Shown one piece after another: positions 24,518-30,017 of a stretch of DNA of 46,553 nt. Both the position numbers and the translations under genes were made by a program. The stretch's first letter is position 1, and every line of letters starts with the position of its first letter. The DNA is from a virus, in IMG/VR virus record IMGVR_UViG_3300020201_000002, positions 1-46,553 of that record; one strand, 5' to 3'. The notes below the pieces were generated by a model that ran no database searches, was not told where the DNA came from, and saw nothing but the letters and a program-made list of their open reading frames with translations.

Positions 24518-25123
24518 TTAGAAATCTAGCCCAGCACCTACTGTTTTGTATTCTGGAGATGCCTTAATCTTTTCGAGAATCCACTTAGGAATTATCTTTG
24601 CTTCTTCTTCTAGCATTGCTGGGTTGTAGTTAGCACCGAAGTCGAAGAACTTGATTTCCTGTCGTAGAGCAGGTGGTGTCATACCCTTCATAGGTGCTGA
24701 GATTGAGCCAAACTCTAGGTAAGGAGTACCGTCCTCTTTTTTATTCTTGCCTTCTACAAAGCTGATAATACATGGCACGTTGAGTAGTGTTACTAGGTCA
24801 ATTATCTCTCCTGGCTGGACAGATGAACCACGTAGCTCCTTGATTGTTTTTGCTAGAGTAGCCTTCTCACTAAGTGAAAATGTATACGTTTTGCTCTTAA
24901 CACGTGGGAGCATTTCTCCTCCGATTTCTATAGACTCGTCGAGTAGTTCGTAGATAAATACTACTTCGTACTTTGTAGGGTTTTTTGCACCTGGGAAGTT
25001 GTTGGGCTGAGTACCTAGGTGGTAGATAGCCTGTATTCTAGCTGCATAAGTTCCTGGCTCGATGTCCGTGAACGATGCACTGGTTTCGACATGCTTGATA
25101 GTTGATGGCTTAAAATCGCTCAT
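24518..25123 (-). CDS. ssDNA-binding-like phage protein
   Basis: 201 residues. The pattern FTDIEPGTYAARIQAIYHLG followed by TQPNN, then KYEVVFIYELLDE and KTYTFSLSEKATLAKTIKEL, is that of a widespread phage family. Its members have an OB-like beta barrel, lie beside recombination genes and are commonly annotated as single-strand-binding-like. A compact acidic C-terminal tip is lacking, but the end GAGLDF is hydrophobic-acidic as in many SSBs. It would coat ssDNA during replication or recombination. A separate promoter (25195-25223) and a hairpin lie upstream, which fits a need for a high dose of this protein. Confidence 0.5.
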   Translation of the reverse strand: MSDFKPSTIKHVETSASFTDIEPGTYAARIQAIYHLGTQPNNFPGAKNPTKYEVVFIYELLDESIEIGGEMLPRVKSKTYTFSLSEKATLAKTIKELRGSSVQPGEIIDLVTLLNVPCIISFVEGKNKKEDGTPYLEFGSISAPMKGMTPPALRQEIKFFDFGANYNPAMLEEEAKIIPKWILEKIKASPEYKTVGAGLDF

Positions 25124-25165
25124 AAATAGTTTTGGTCCTTAACGGACTAATAAATTGGTTAATGC

Positions 25166-25187
25166 CGAGAACCTGACTTGGTTTTCG
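25166..25187 (-). other. Hairpin in the leader of the ssDNA-binding-like gene
   Basis: CGAGAACC (25166-25173) and GGTTTTCG (25180-25187) pair over 8 bp with one G-T wobble around a 6-base loop. It begins at about the predicted transcription start for the leftward promoter at 25195-25223. A second short inverted repeat (GTCC-GTTAA-GGAC) lies nearer the gene. No T-run follows, so a stabilising or regulatory leader structure is more likely than a terminator. Confidence 0.4.
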
Positions 25188-25194
25188 TAGGACT

Positions 25195-25223
25195 AGTATA
25201 CTATTGTTCTTCTGGAATAGCAA
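25195..25223 (-). promoter_or_regulatory. Internal leftward promoter with ACTAGT element
   Basis: Read leftward: TTGCTA (25223-25218), 17 bases, TATACT (25200-25195), with ACTAGT overlapping the end of the -10 box. It matches the pattern of the other phage promoters and would give a separate transcript starting near 25188 for the ssDNA-binding-like gene and those downstream. Confidence 0.5.
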
Positions 25224-25515
25224 CTTCGGGTGTGGATAAGTCAAACACGTCTGTTCTTGGGTCAAACCCTGTGAATACCTTTACCAAGTCTGCAAGACTC
25301 TCGCCAAATTGCTCTGGTAAAGCTTTCTCTCTGTTGTGACGGTATGCGTATTCAAGTGCTGTTGCAACAAATATATCAAGAGCGTTCAGCATGTCTTGTC
25401 CAGTAAACCCAGTCGGTCGTTCTTCACGTATCACACAGTCGGCTATAGCTTCTGCACAGCCCTCTAGGACTGGTGATAAAATTTCTCCTAATGTTTTTTT
25501 TGGGTCCGTATCCAT
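25201..25515 (-). CDS. Hypothetical protein
   Basis: 104 residues from the ATG at 25515 (context AAAATATG), starting inside the end of the upstream zinc/DUF3820-like gene (28-base overlap). A longer frame reaches further upstream but without the start context. Mostly helical: KKTLGEILSPVLEGCAEAIA, LNALDIFVATALEYAYRH. Ends acidic (TPEVAIPEEQ). No motif recognised. The size and the overlap suggest translational coupling within the recombination operon. Confidence 0.6.
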   Translation of the reverse strand: MDTDPKKTLGEILSPVLEGCAEAIADCVIREERPTGFTGQDMLNALDIFVATALEYAYRHNREKALPEQFGESLADLVKVFTGFDPRTDVFDLSTPEVAIPEEQ

Positions 25516-25784
25516 ATTTTGTAGTCTAGTGGTAATTTTGATAATGGTGTACCTTTGTGTTTTCCGTAACCCATAGGTGAGTTGAGTGTAGCACACGTCT
25601 CGTTACAACCTGTGCACACTAGTAAGTCTAAGTCTTCAACGACTGGATGCCAACCGCAACTTTCGCAGTACCAACAGTCATAGTTTAATGAGTAGTCAAA
25701 CGGGTGGTCATCACAGAAGTAGTCTGAGTTAAACTCCATTCTCCTGTCAGGACCGTAAGCCAGTCTTTTGGAATGCCATTTCAT
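25488..25784 (-). CDS. Zinc-finger plus DUF3820-like protein
   Basis: 98 residues. CWYCESCGW and CTGCNETC supply four to six cysteines for a zinc ribbon in the middle. The C-terminus MGYGKHKGTPLSKLPLDYKI-W is the recognisable pattern of DUF3820 (fGKyKG..l.dlP.dYl.W), often attached to phage and bacterial exonuclease or recombination proteins. It is coupled to the SF2 helicase, whose TGA stop overlaps this ATG (ATGA), and may be a nucleic-acid-binding accessory to it. Confidence 0.7.
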   Translation of the reverse strand: MKWHSKRLAYGPDRRMEFNSDYFCDDHPFDYSLNYDCWYCESCGWHPVVEDLDLLVCTGCNETCATLNSPMGYGKHKGTPLSKLPLDYKIWIRTQKKH

Positions 25785-26863
25785 ACGAAGTCTTGCTTTT
25801 TGAGCAGGTTTGTATGGACACCTTCTGCGACTGTCTTTTCGTTCCAGTCTGGGTAGTACGGAATTAAGTAGTGGTAGTAGTTGTCTTTGAACTTGTTAGA
25901 CCTCGATATTCTACCCATAGATTGCTCGTAGCTTGCGTACGCCCACGACCGAGAAAAGTAAATTATGTTCTTGTGGTCTGGGCACTCCCATCCAGTAGCT
26001 GAGTCAGCTTGTACAACTATCACTGGGTACTTGTCCACGTCTGAATATTCTTCTTTCCATGGAAATTTACCTGAGACAGCGACACAGTTGTACATGTTTT
26101 TCAACATGAGCACTTCCTCTGTGTAGTAACATACTATAAGAGTTCCTGACTCGTACAACCCGTCTAGTTTGTCTAACATAGGCTTAGACCTGTTCTCTGC
26201 TTGAGCTACGTCGTGGATTGAGCCGTACTTTTCCATCATGGGGATAACTATGGGTACTCTGTGGATAATATAGTGGGGTATTCCTGTTGCTACGTCACGC
26301 TTGAAACAGATATTACTTAGCATCATTTTTACTTCACCCTCTGTTTTTGGATTAGGCTTGAGTATTGTTCTGTCACCGCCGATACTTATCTCCACAAAAA
26401 ATCTTTTTCGCCACTCCATGTAGTTCGGATTGAAACCAAATAGCTTGTAGTAGCTGAACACGTTCCATGGTGTAGACCTGTACGGCGTTGCTGTTGAACC
26501 TAAGATGTATTCTGGCTTGGCTCTGTTTATGTAAGCATGAACAGCCTTGAACAACCCGCTTGTGTACATACTGCACGTATGTATCTCGTCGTACACAAGT
26601 AGGTTGTAGTTCGGCACAGTAGCTTTTTGGAACTCTTCTTTTGTGTAGACCTCCAGATTTAACCCAAACCTTTTATTCGTACGCTCCCATTTTTTCTTGT
26701 CTGACTTGATACAAATCAGAACGCCTGGTAGACCTATTTTTCTAATCTTTGCGACGAGTAAATAGGTCTTTCCAGCTCCGCAGTTCAAGTGGTAAATTAC
26801 TTTCTTTTTAGTGTCTGCTACACCCTCTATCTGATAGTCATATAAACTAGGTAGTTCTTCCAT
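25781..26863 (-). CDS. SF2 DEAD/H-type helicase
   Basis: 360 residues. Motif I is NCGAGKT (27-33), motif II is DEIH (92-95) and motif III is GSTATPYR (122-129). The second RecA-like domain has the threonine/serine block TLIVCYYTEE (241-250) and motif VI QSMGRISRSNK with Arg318 and Arg321. This is the compact phage form (UvsW/RadD-like in outline), without extra nuclease or zinc domains. It would unwind or remodel branched DNA during replication and recombination. It overlaps the upstream RecB-like nuclease by 17 bases and the downstream zinc protein by 4 bases, so the three are probably a functional unit. Confidence 0.85.
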   Translation of the reverse strand: MEELPSLYDYQIEGVADTKKKVIYHLNCGAGKTYLLVAKIRKIGLPGVLICIKSDKKKWERTNKRFGLNLEVYTKEEFQKATVPNYNLLVYDEIHTCSMYTSGLFKAVHAYINRAKPEYILGSTATPYRSTPWNVFSYYKLFGFNPNYMEWRKRFFVEISIGGDRTILKPNPKTEGEVKMMLSNICFKRDVATGIPHYIIHRVPIVIPMMEKYGSIHDVAQAENRSKPMLDKLDGLYESGTLIVCYYTEEVLMLKNMYNCVAVSGKFPWKEEYSDVDKYPVIVVQADSATGWECPDHKNIIYFSRSWAYASYEQSMGRISRSNKFKDNYYHYLIPYYPDWNEKTVAEGVHTNLLKKQDFV

Positions 26864-27482
26864 AAAGTTCTACAAGCTGGCTCGCTTGAATAACTGACCT
26901 AGTAAATGACTCTCGTATCTGCTCCATGTCTGCCTCGGTGTACTGTACTGAGTATAAAGTAAACGTCCCAGTCTCTACGTTGTTAACCATGTCTACTACA
27001 CAGCAACGAAACTGAGGTATTTTTCCAGTAAGCTCGTACACGCCTAGTGAGTACAATCTGAACTGCTGAGAGTTGTACACTTGTCGTCTATCCCACGGTG
27101 ACTTTTTATATAAGTCAGCTGTCTTGTCGTCTTGTAAGATAGACAAGTCCTCACTAGCACAGTCGACCTTTATCAACACACACGCTTTTTTGTCGATACC
27201 TGTTAACTGAACAGGTATCACTATAGTCTTCTCTTTTAGTGGTAGGCTCGGATACTTCTCTCCGTAGTACTCGTCGTTCTCTCGCTTGTCAGCAAAATTT
27301 GCACCTGCTTTGATGTACGAGATGCCCGACAAGTCTTGCTTGTTGCCCTTCAGGTAGTGCTCTATCCACGCATCAGGTGACTTGAGCTTGTCCATACTGC
27401 TGTTAGACAAGTAACCATTCGGCAACACAATGTCTGGGTCACCTCCGTACTTCTCACCGTCATTTTTCCATTTTTCGTACAT
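26847..27482 (-). CDS. RecB/Cas4-like PD-(D/E)XK exonuclease
   Basis: 211 residues. N-terminal LSNSSMDKLKSPDAWIEHYL is the usual helical opening of RecB-family nucleases. The core follows as IKVDCASEDLSILQDDKTAD, with Asp107 and the D-x-K at 118-120. The downstream helix VYNSQQFRLYSLGVYELTG contains the conserved Gln/Tyr pattern. No four-cysteine iron-sulphur cluster was found, so it is closer to phage lambda-type or RecB-like nucleases than to canonical Cas4. With the neighbouring helicase and ssDNA-binding-like proteins it would form a recombination module. The start has the AATTATATG context. Confidence 0.75.
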   Translation of the reverse strand: MYEKWKNDGEKYGGDPDIVLPNGYLSNSSMDKLKSPDAWIEHYLKGNKQDLSGISYIKAGANFADKRENDEYYGEKYPSLPLKEKTIVIPVQLTGIDKKACVLIKVDCASEDLSILQDDKTADLYKKSPWDRRQVYNSQQFRLYSLGVYELTGKIPQFRCCVVDMVNNVETGTFTLYSVQYTEADMEQIRESFTRSVIQASQLVELYGRTT

Positions 27483-27487
27483 ATAAT

Positions 27488-27919
27488 TTATAGACTGACT
27501 ATCTTTACAGAGTCCAGTGAGCAGCCAGGAACAACTACGCCTGATTTTAATAATTCTGCGATACTCTTCTCATCTGGTATCATTAGCTCTCGTGGAATAA
27601 GGTCAACATCGTGTATAACCAGTTTCTTGATTTTCTTGTACTTCACCGCCATTACTGGGGCGGTCTCTGTGACAGCTCTGTTGTTAGCAAAACTAGCTAG
27701 GTGCTCTTTGAGAACGGTTAAAACGTTTTCTATATCAGTCTCTATCTGTGCGTACTCTTCTCTTATAGCTTTTATCTGTGCTGTCAGCGGTCCAGTACGC
27801 TCTTTTTTGAGTGCCTCGATACTGTCTGCCATGCCTCTAATATTTGAGTACAGCTCTGCTGCCTCAACTTCTGGTAACTCTAGTATAGTGTCTTTGTTTG
27901 GTAAATTTGTGTTGTTCAT
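27488..27919 (-). CDS. Coiled-coil phage protein (Gp157/Gam-like pattern)
   Basis: 143 residues. Residues 10-75 are a long amphipathic coiled coil (AELYSNIRGMADSIEALKKE, YAQIETDIENVLTVLKEHLA). The C-terminus IPRELMIPDEKSIAELLKSG, then VVVPGCSL, follows the pattern (vP.ey..pD...i...lk.G..vPG) known from phage proteins beside recombination genes such as Gp157-like and Gam-like families. It may protect DNA ends or regulate the adjacent nuclease. Family assignment is tentative. The start lies after AATTATT, and the stop is 5 bases before the nuclease gene. Confidence 0.6.
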   Translation of the reverse strand: MNNTNLPNKDTILELPEVEAAELYSNIRGMADSIEALKKERTGPLTAQIKAIREEYAQIETDIENVLTVLKEHLASFANNRAVTETAPVMAVKYKKIKKLVIHDVDLIPRELMIPDEKSIAELLKSGVVVPGCSLDSVKIVSL

Positions 27920-27940
27920 AATAAATTGTTGTGTTCATAT

Positions 27941-28249
27941 TTATTCTGAGTAGTCGCTCTCCTGGATTACTTGTAATCTCACCAAGTCTTTTCTGACTAG
28001 AGGTAGCACCTGTTTTCGCAACTTTTGTGCAACCTCATCTTCACCAAACATAGCCAGTGAACGAGTTGCCAGTCCTGAGGTATCTTGGCGTAGCCTAGTT
28101 ATAACTTCATTCATAGCAGACTCCTTTGCTTGTACAATTTCTGTAATCGATAAGTTATCTATTTTTAGTATTTCAACAATTAACCTGATGCGACCTGATG
28201 CTGTTTTTAGCAATTCTGTTCCTGATAGAATTAGTTCTGTTTCGTTCAT
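27941..28249 (-). CDS. Hypothetical helical protein
   Basis: 102 residues from the ATG at 28249. A longer frame extends to 28297, but that start would run 37 bases into the upstream gene, which ends at 28261. Sequence: NETELILSGTELLKTASGRI, LSITEIVQAKESAMNEVITR, then LRKQVLPLVRKDLVRLQVIQ. All helix, charged, no family recognised. One of the few starts with a possible purine-rich ribosome site (AGGA 7 bases upstream). Confidence 0.6.
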   Translation of the reverse strand: MNETELILSGTELLKTASGRIRLIVEILKIDNLSITEIVQAKESAMNEVITRLRQDTSGLATRSLAMFGEDEVAQKLRKQVLPLVRKDLVRLQVIQESDYSE

Positions 28250-28260
28250 AGTATCCTGTG

Positions 28261-28407
28261 TTAAAGCTCGTAACCCTTTTCTTGTAATGAAATCCAAGCG
28301 TGTACCTCTACTATAGTTCCTTTGAACATCACATTATTATACCCACCTATCATCTTGTACACATAGTACTCCTTATCCCACCAGAGTGTTATTGTGTATT
28401 TTTCCAT
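28261..28407 (-). CDS. Small hypothetical protein
   Basis: 48 residues: MEKYTITLWWDKEYYVYKMI, GGYNNVMFKGTIVEVHAWIS, LQEKGYEL. The start at 28407 has the local TATATG context, and the frame is bounded by neighbours on both sides without overlap (downstream ATG at 28249, upstream stop at 28412). Aromatic-rich, predicted beta then helix. Function unknown. Confidence 0.55.
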   Translation of the reverse strand: MEKYTITLWWDKEYYVYKMIGGYNNVMFKGTIVEVHAWISLQEKGYEL

Positions 28408-28411
28408 ATAG

Positions 28412-28534
28412 TTATTGCCCACCAGCACTTAATACGATAAGGCATATTACTACTGTAATAAAACCAAGTATCGGATGTACCATAAATGCTCCTACCATCA
28501 CTAGCACTATGAGTGCGAATACTAAGAAACCCAT
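28412..28534 (-). CDS. Small two-helix membrane protein
   Basis: 40 residues: MGFLVFALIVLVMVGAFMVH, then PILGFITVVICLIVLSAGGQ. Two transmembrane helices separated by a short HP turn. The start at 28534 has the TATATG context and follows the HTH-like gene stop by 4 bases. The gene fills an otherwise empty interval. It could be an inner-membrane superinfection-exclusion or anti-host peptide; this is inference only. Confidence 0.6.
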   Translation of the reverse strand: MGFLVFALIVLVMVGAFMVHPILGFITVVICLIVLSAGGQ

Positions 28535-28537
28535 ATA

Positions 28538-28852
28538 TTATTTCTTACCTGCTCTCATCATGAACAGAGCAACTCGGTAACAAGCTGACTGGACTTGGTA
28601 TGTGTTTAAGCCGAACTCTCGTGAGATTTGGGTATACCCTTGTCCATCTTCAAACTTCTTAGCAATCTTATAATCTTCGAGACTAGGACTATTCAGTACA
28701 GACCCAACTCGTTGCTTAGAATTATCTTTATATTGGTCATAGAACTTATCTTGTTCTATCTGTGACATAAATCTTGCGATTACAGTTCCACAGAAATATC
28801 TTTCAGTAAATGGTCGGTCTGCTCTTGATGTTTTGTGTTTTTGGTTTTTCAT
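28538..28852 (-). CDS. Small putative DNA-binding protein with HTH-like C-terminus
   Basis: 104 residues from the ATG at 28852 (AATTATATG context). The N-terminus is very basic (KNQKHKTSRADRPFTERY). The C-terminal part LEDYKIAKKFEDGQGYTQIS then REFGLNTYQVQSACYRV has the spacing of a helix-turn-helix (YTQISREFGLNTYQVQSA). Possible transcription regulator of the phage, perhaps a partner of the ACTAGT-type operators, although nothing here ties it to that site. Moderate confidence in DNA binding, low in role. Confidence 0.55.
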   Translation of the reverse strand: MKNQKHKTSRADRPFTERYFCGTVIARFMSQIEQDKFYDQYKDNSKQRVGSVLNSPSLEDYKIAKKFEDGQGYTQISREFGLNTYQVQSACYRVALFMMRAGKK

Positions 28853-28856
28853 ATAA

Positions 28857-28961
28857 TTATTTTTGTAGTTTTTCAATTCTTTTTTTTAGAAGAACTATTT
28901 GTTCTTCTAATGCTTTTATAAGTGCCTCGTTAAGGCTGTTAAGTTTTTGTTGCTCGCTCAT
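28857..28961 (-). CDS. Tiny coiled-coil protein
   Basis: 34 residues: MSEQQKLNSLNEALIKALEE, QIVLLKKRIEKLQK. Heptad-like Leu/Ile spacing suggests a dimeric coiled coil. The start at 28961 (AAATATG) follows the previous stop by 3 bases; its own stop is 4 bases from the next ATG. Short, but well placed in a tightly packed operon. Function unknown. Confidence 0.5.
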   Translation of the reverse strand: MSEQQKLNSLNEALIKALEEQIVLLKKRIEKLQK

Positions 28962-28964
28962 ATT

Positions 28965-29180
28965 TTAGTGCCCGTGTGGGGTGTCTATTCTGATAATACA
29001 TGCTTGTAGCATAGTAGCGTTTTCTGCATCTAGTCTACATGACGAGACTTGCAAGTCGTAGAGTAGTCCTTCTAGTCGGTTAATGCTTCCTCTCTGGATA
29101 AAAATGACACTCAGTAGTGCGTACATCAAAAGGATTGATGTTACGACTACTACTCCGAGTTCAGTTAAATTGTTCCGCAT
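28965..29180 (-). CDS. Small single-pass membrane protein
   Basis: 71 residues. N-terminal transmembrane helix (LGVVVVTSILLMYALLSVIF), then a polar helical tail (NRLEGLLYDLQVSSCRLDAE) with Cys residues, ending TPHGH. The layout (N-in anchor, external coil) resembles i-spanins and other phage inner-membrane proteins, but it lies far from the lysis cassette and probably belongs to the early operon. The start at 29180 has the TTATATG context and overlaps the upstream gene by 16 bases. Confidence 0.6.
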   Translation of the reverse strand: MRNNLTELGVVVVTSILLMYALLSVIFIQRGSINRLEGLLYDLQVSSCRLDAENATMLQACIIRIDTPHGH

Positions 29181-29458
29181 ATAAGGTCAAAGGTTTTAGT
29201 TACTTCCAGTGGCACTGGAAAGTCCATATCTGATAGTGTTAGAGATATGTTACCGTCAGCAAAGTCTGCTGATAGAACTGCCTGGGCTGGAACGCTCGTA
29301 ATGTCGTCGTGCTCGCCTCGGCTTATCTCTGTGTTGTAATGAATACTGAGGTACATTCCTGATACATTTCTGTCAGTAATGTCGCTTGGCTTTATGCCAA
29401 GAGCTTTTTCTAGTAAGTATCCCCAGTAAAAGACTGTATTCTCAAATGGTTCTGTCAT
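29165..29458 (-). CDS. Hypothetical protein, first gene of the leftward operon
   Basis: 97 residues: TEPFENTVFYWGYLLEKALG, then VSGMYLSIHYNTEISRGEHD, then FADGNISLTLSDMDFPVPLE. Mixed alpha/beta, acidic, no family recognised. It is the first gene after the leftward promoter at 29507-29535, with a leader of about 40 bases, so it is expected to be the earliest and most abundant product of this operon. That position is typical for host take-over or anti-defence proteins. Confidence 0.6.
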   Translation of the reverse strand: MTEPFENTVFYWGYLLEKALGIKPSDITDRNVSGMYLSIHYNTEISRGEHDDITSVPAQAVLSADFADGNISLTLSDMDFPVPLEVTKTFDLICGTI

Positions 29459-29506
29459 ATAATAAATTATATTGATTGTTAATGTAGTTTCGATTTCTAC
29501 CTACGG

Positions 29507-29535
29507 AGTATATACTAGTAGTATAGTGAAGTCAA
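29507..29535 (-). promoter_or_regulatory. Leftward early promoter
   Basis: Read leftward: TTGACT (29535-29530), 17-base spacer, TATACT (29512-29507). Both boxes are close to consensus and the spacing is ideal. The spacer and -10 region hold ATACTAGTAGTATA, an interrupted palindrome. A 15-base stretch, ATATACTAGTAGTAT, also occurs at the terminase promoter (38670-38684). It drives the operon 29458 to 21473. A regulator binding the palindrome would block or modulate RNA polymerase here. Confidence 0.75.
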
Positions 29536-29551
29536 GTGACCTGGGGATAAC

Positions 29552-29580
29552 TTGCATTATTCAATAACTAGTGCTACAGT
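29552..29580 (+). promoter_or_regulatory. Rightward promoter for the 29589 gene and primase
   Basis: TTGCAT (29552-29557), 17 bases, TACAGT (29575-29580); the spacer contains ACTAGT. The ATG of the gene is at 29589, 8 bases after the -10 box, so the transcript would be leaderless or nearly so. It is divergent from the leftward promoter, about 16 bp away, so one operator complex could act on both. Confidence 0.55.
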
Positions 29581-29588
29581 CTAGTTAT

Positions 29589-29876
29589 ATGGCATACAGC
29601 ACAACAGCACAGGAAAACCTTAGAGCAAATACAGAGCTACTCTCAGGGTGGTTTAGTTACGCATCTAGCAAAATGGTCGGCATGTACCTGCCTACTAACA
29701 GCCCTTATAAGATAGTAGTTCTTCACAACCTGCGTGGTGAAAGCGTTAGTTGGTTTCCAAATACTGGAAACTTGCGAGCACCAAACAGGAAGGGTGGCAT
29801 AGTTGCACTGAATATTTGCAAGGAAAAGGACTTCAAAACCATAGTAGACACCTTTATTATGACATATCCCCACTAG
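29589..29876 (+). CDS. Hypothetical protein at the divergent early promoter
   Basis: 95 residues from the ATG at 29589 (GTTATATG context); an in-frame codon at 29571 would lie upstream of the predicted -10 box and is rejected. Sequence: TAQENLRANTELLSGWFSYA, then SPYKIVVLHNLRGESVSWFP, then GGIVALNICKEKDFKTIVDT. It looks like a small alpha/beta protein with no recognisable motif. Standing alone between divergent promoters and upstream of the primase, it is a candidate for a regulator or an early take-over protein, on position only. Confidence 0.6.
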   Translation: MAYSTTAQENLRANTELLSGWFSYASSKMVGMYLPTNSPYKIVVLHNLRGESVSWFPNTGNLRAPNRKGGIVALNICKEKDFKTIVDTFIMTYPH

Positions 29877-29901
29877 TACATACCCAAACAAATTATTGTG
29901 A

Positions 29902-29907
29902 TATACT
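29902..29907 (+). promoter_or_regulatory. Possible -10 box upstream of the primase hairpin
   Basis: TATACT preceded by TTGTGA (extended -10-like), with a further ACTAGTA 24 bases upstream (29872-29878). No good -35 box. It would let the hairpin leader and primase be transcribed separately from the 29589 gene. Weak. Confidence 0.25.
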
Positions 29908-29922
29908 GCATAAATTAGCAGA

Positions 29923-30016
29923 GCCTGAGAAGTCGAAACCTGCCTATCGTTCCATTCCAAAAGTTAAATGGTAGGCAGGTTTCGGAAGCTCAGGCATAAT
30001 AACAATCATGGAATGG
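29923..30016 (+). promoter_or_regulatory. Long hairpin and possible pseudoknot before the primase gene
   Basis: Outer stem GCCTGAG (29923-29929) with CTCAGGC (29989-29995), a symmetric AAG/AAG internal loop, and an inner stem of 14 bp: TCGAAACCTGCCTA (29933-29946) with TAGGCAGGTTTCGG (29972-29985), including one T-G pair. The 25-base loop contains CCATTCCA (29952-29959), the exact complement of TGGAATGG (30009-30016), which ends one base before the primase ATG at 30018. An RNA could therefore form a pseudoknot that covers the start site. Alternatively it is a DNA hairpin used in replication priming. There is no T-run after it, so it is not a terminator. Confidence 0.65.
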
Positions 30017-30017
30017 T

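Noticed and set aside
26847-27482. Canonical Cas4 nuclease
   Set aside because: The PD-(D/E)XK core is present but the cysteines of the iron-sulphur cluster are not, and there are no CRISPR genes nearby.
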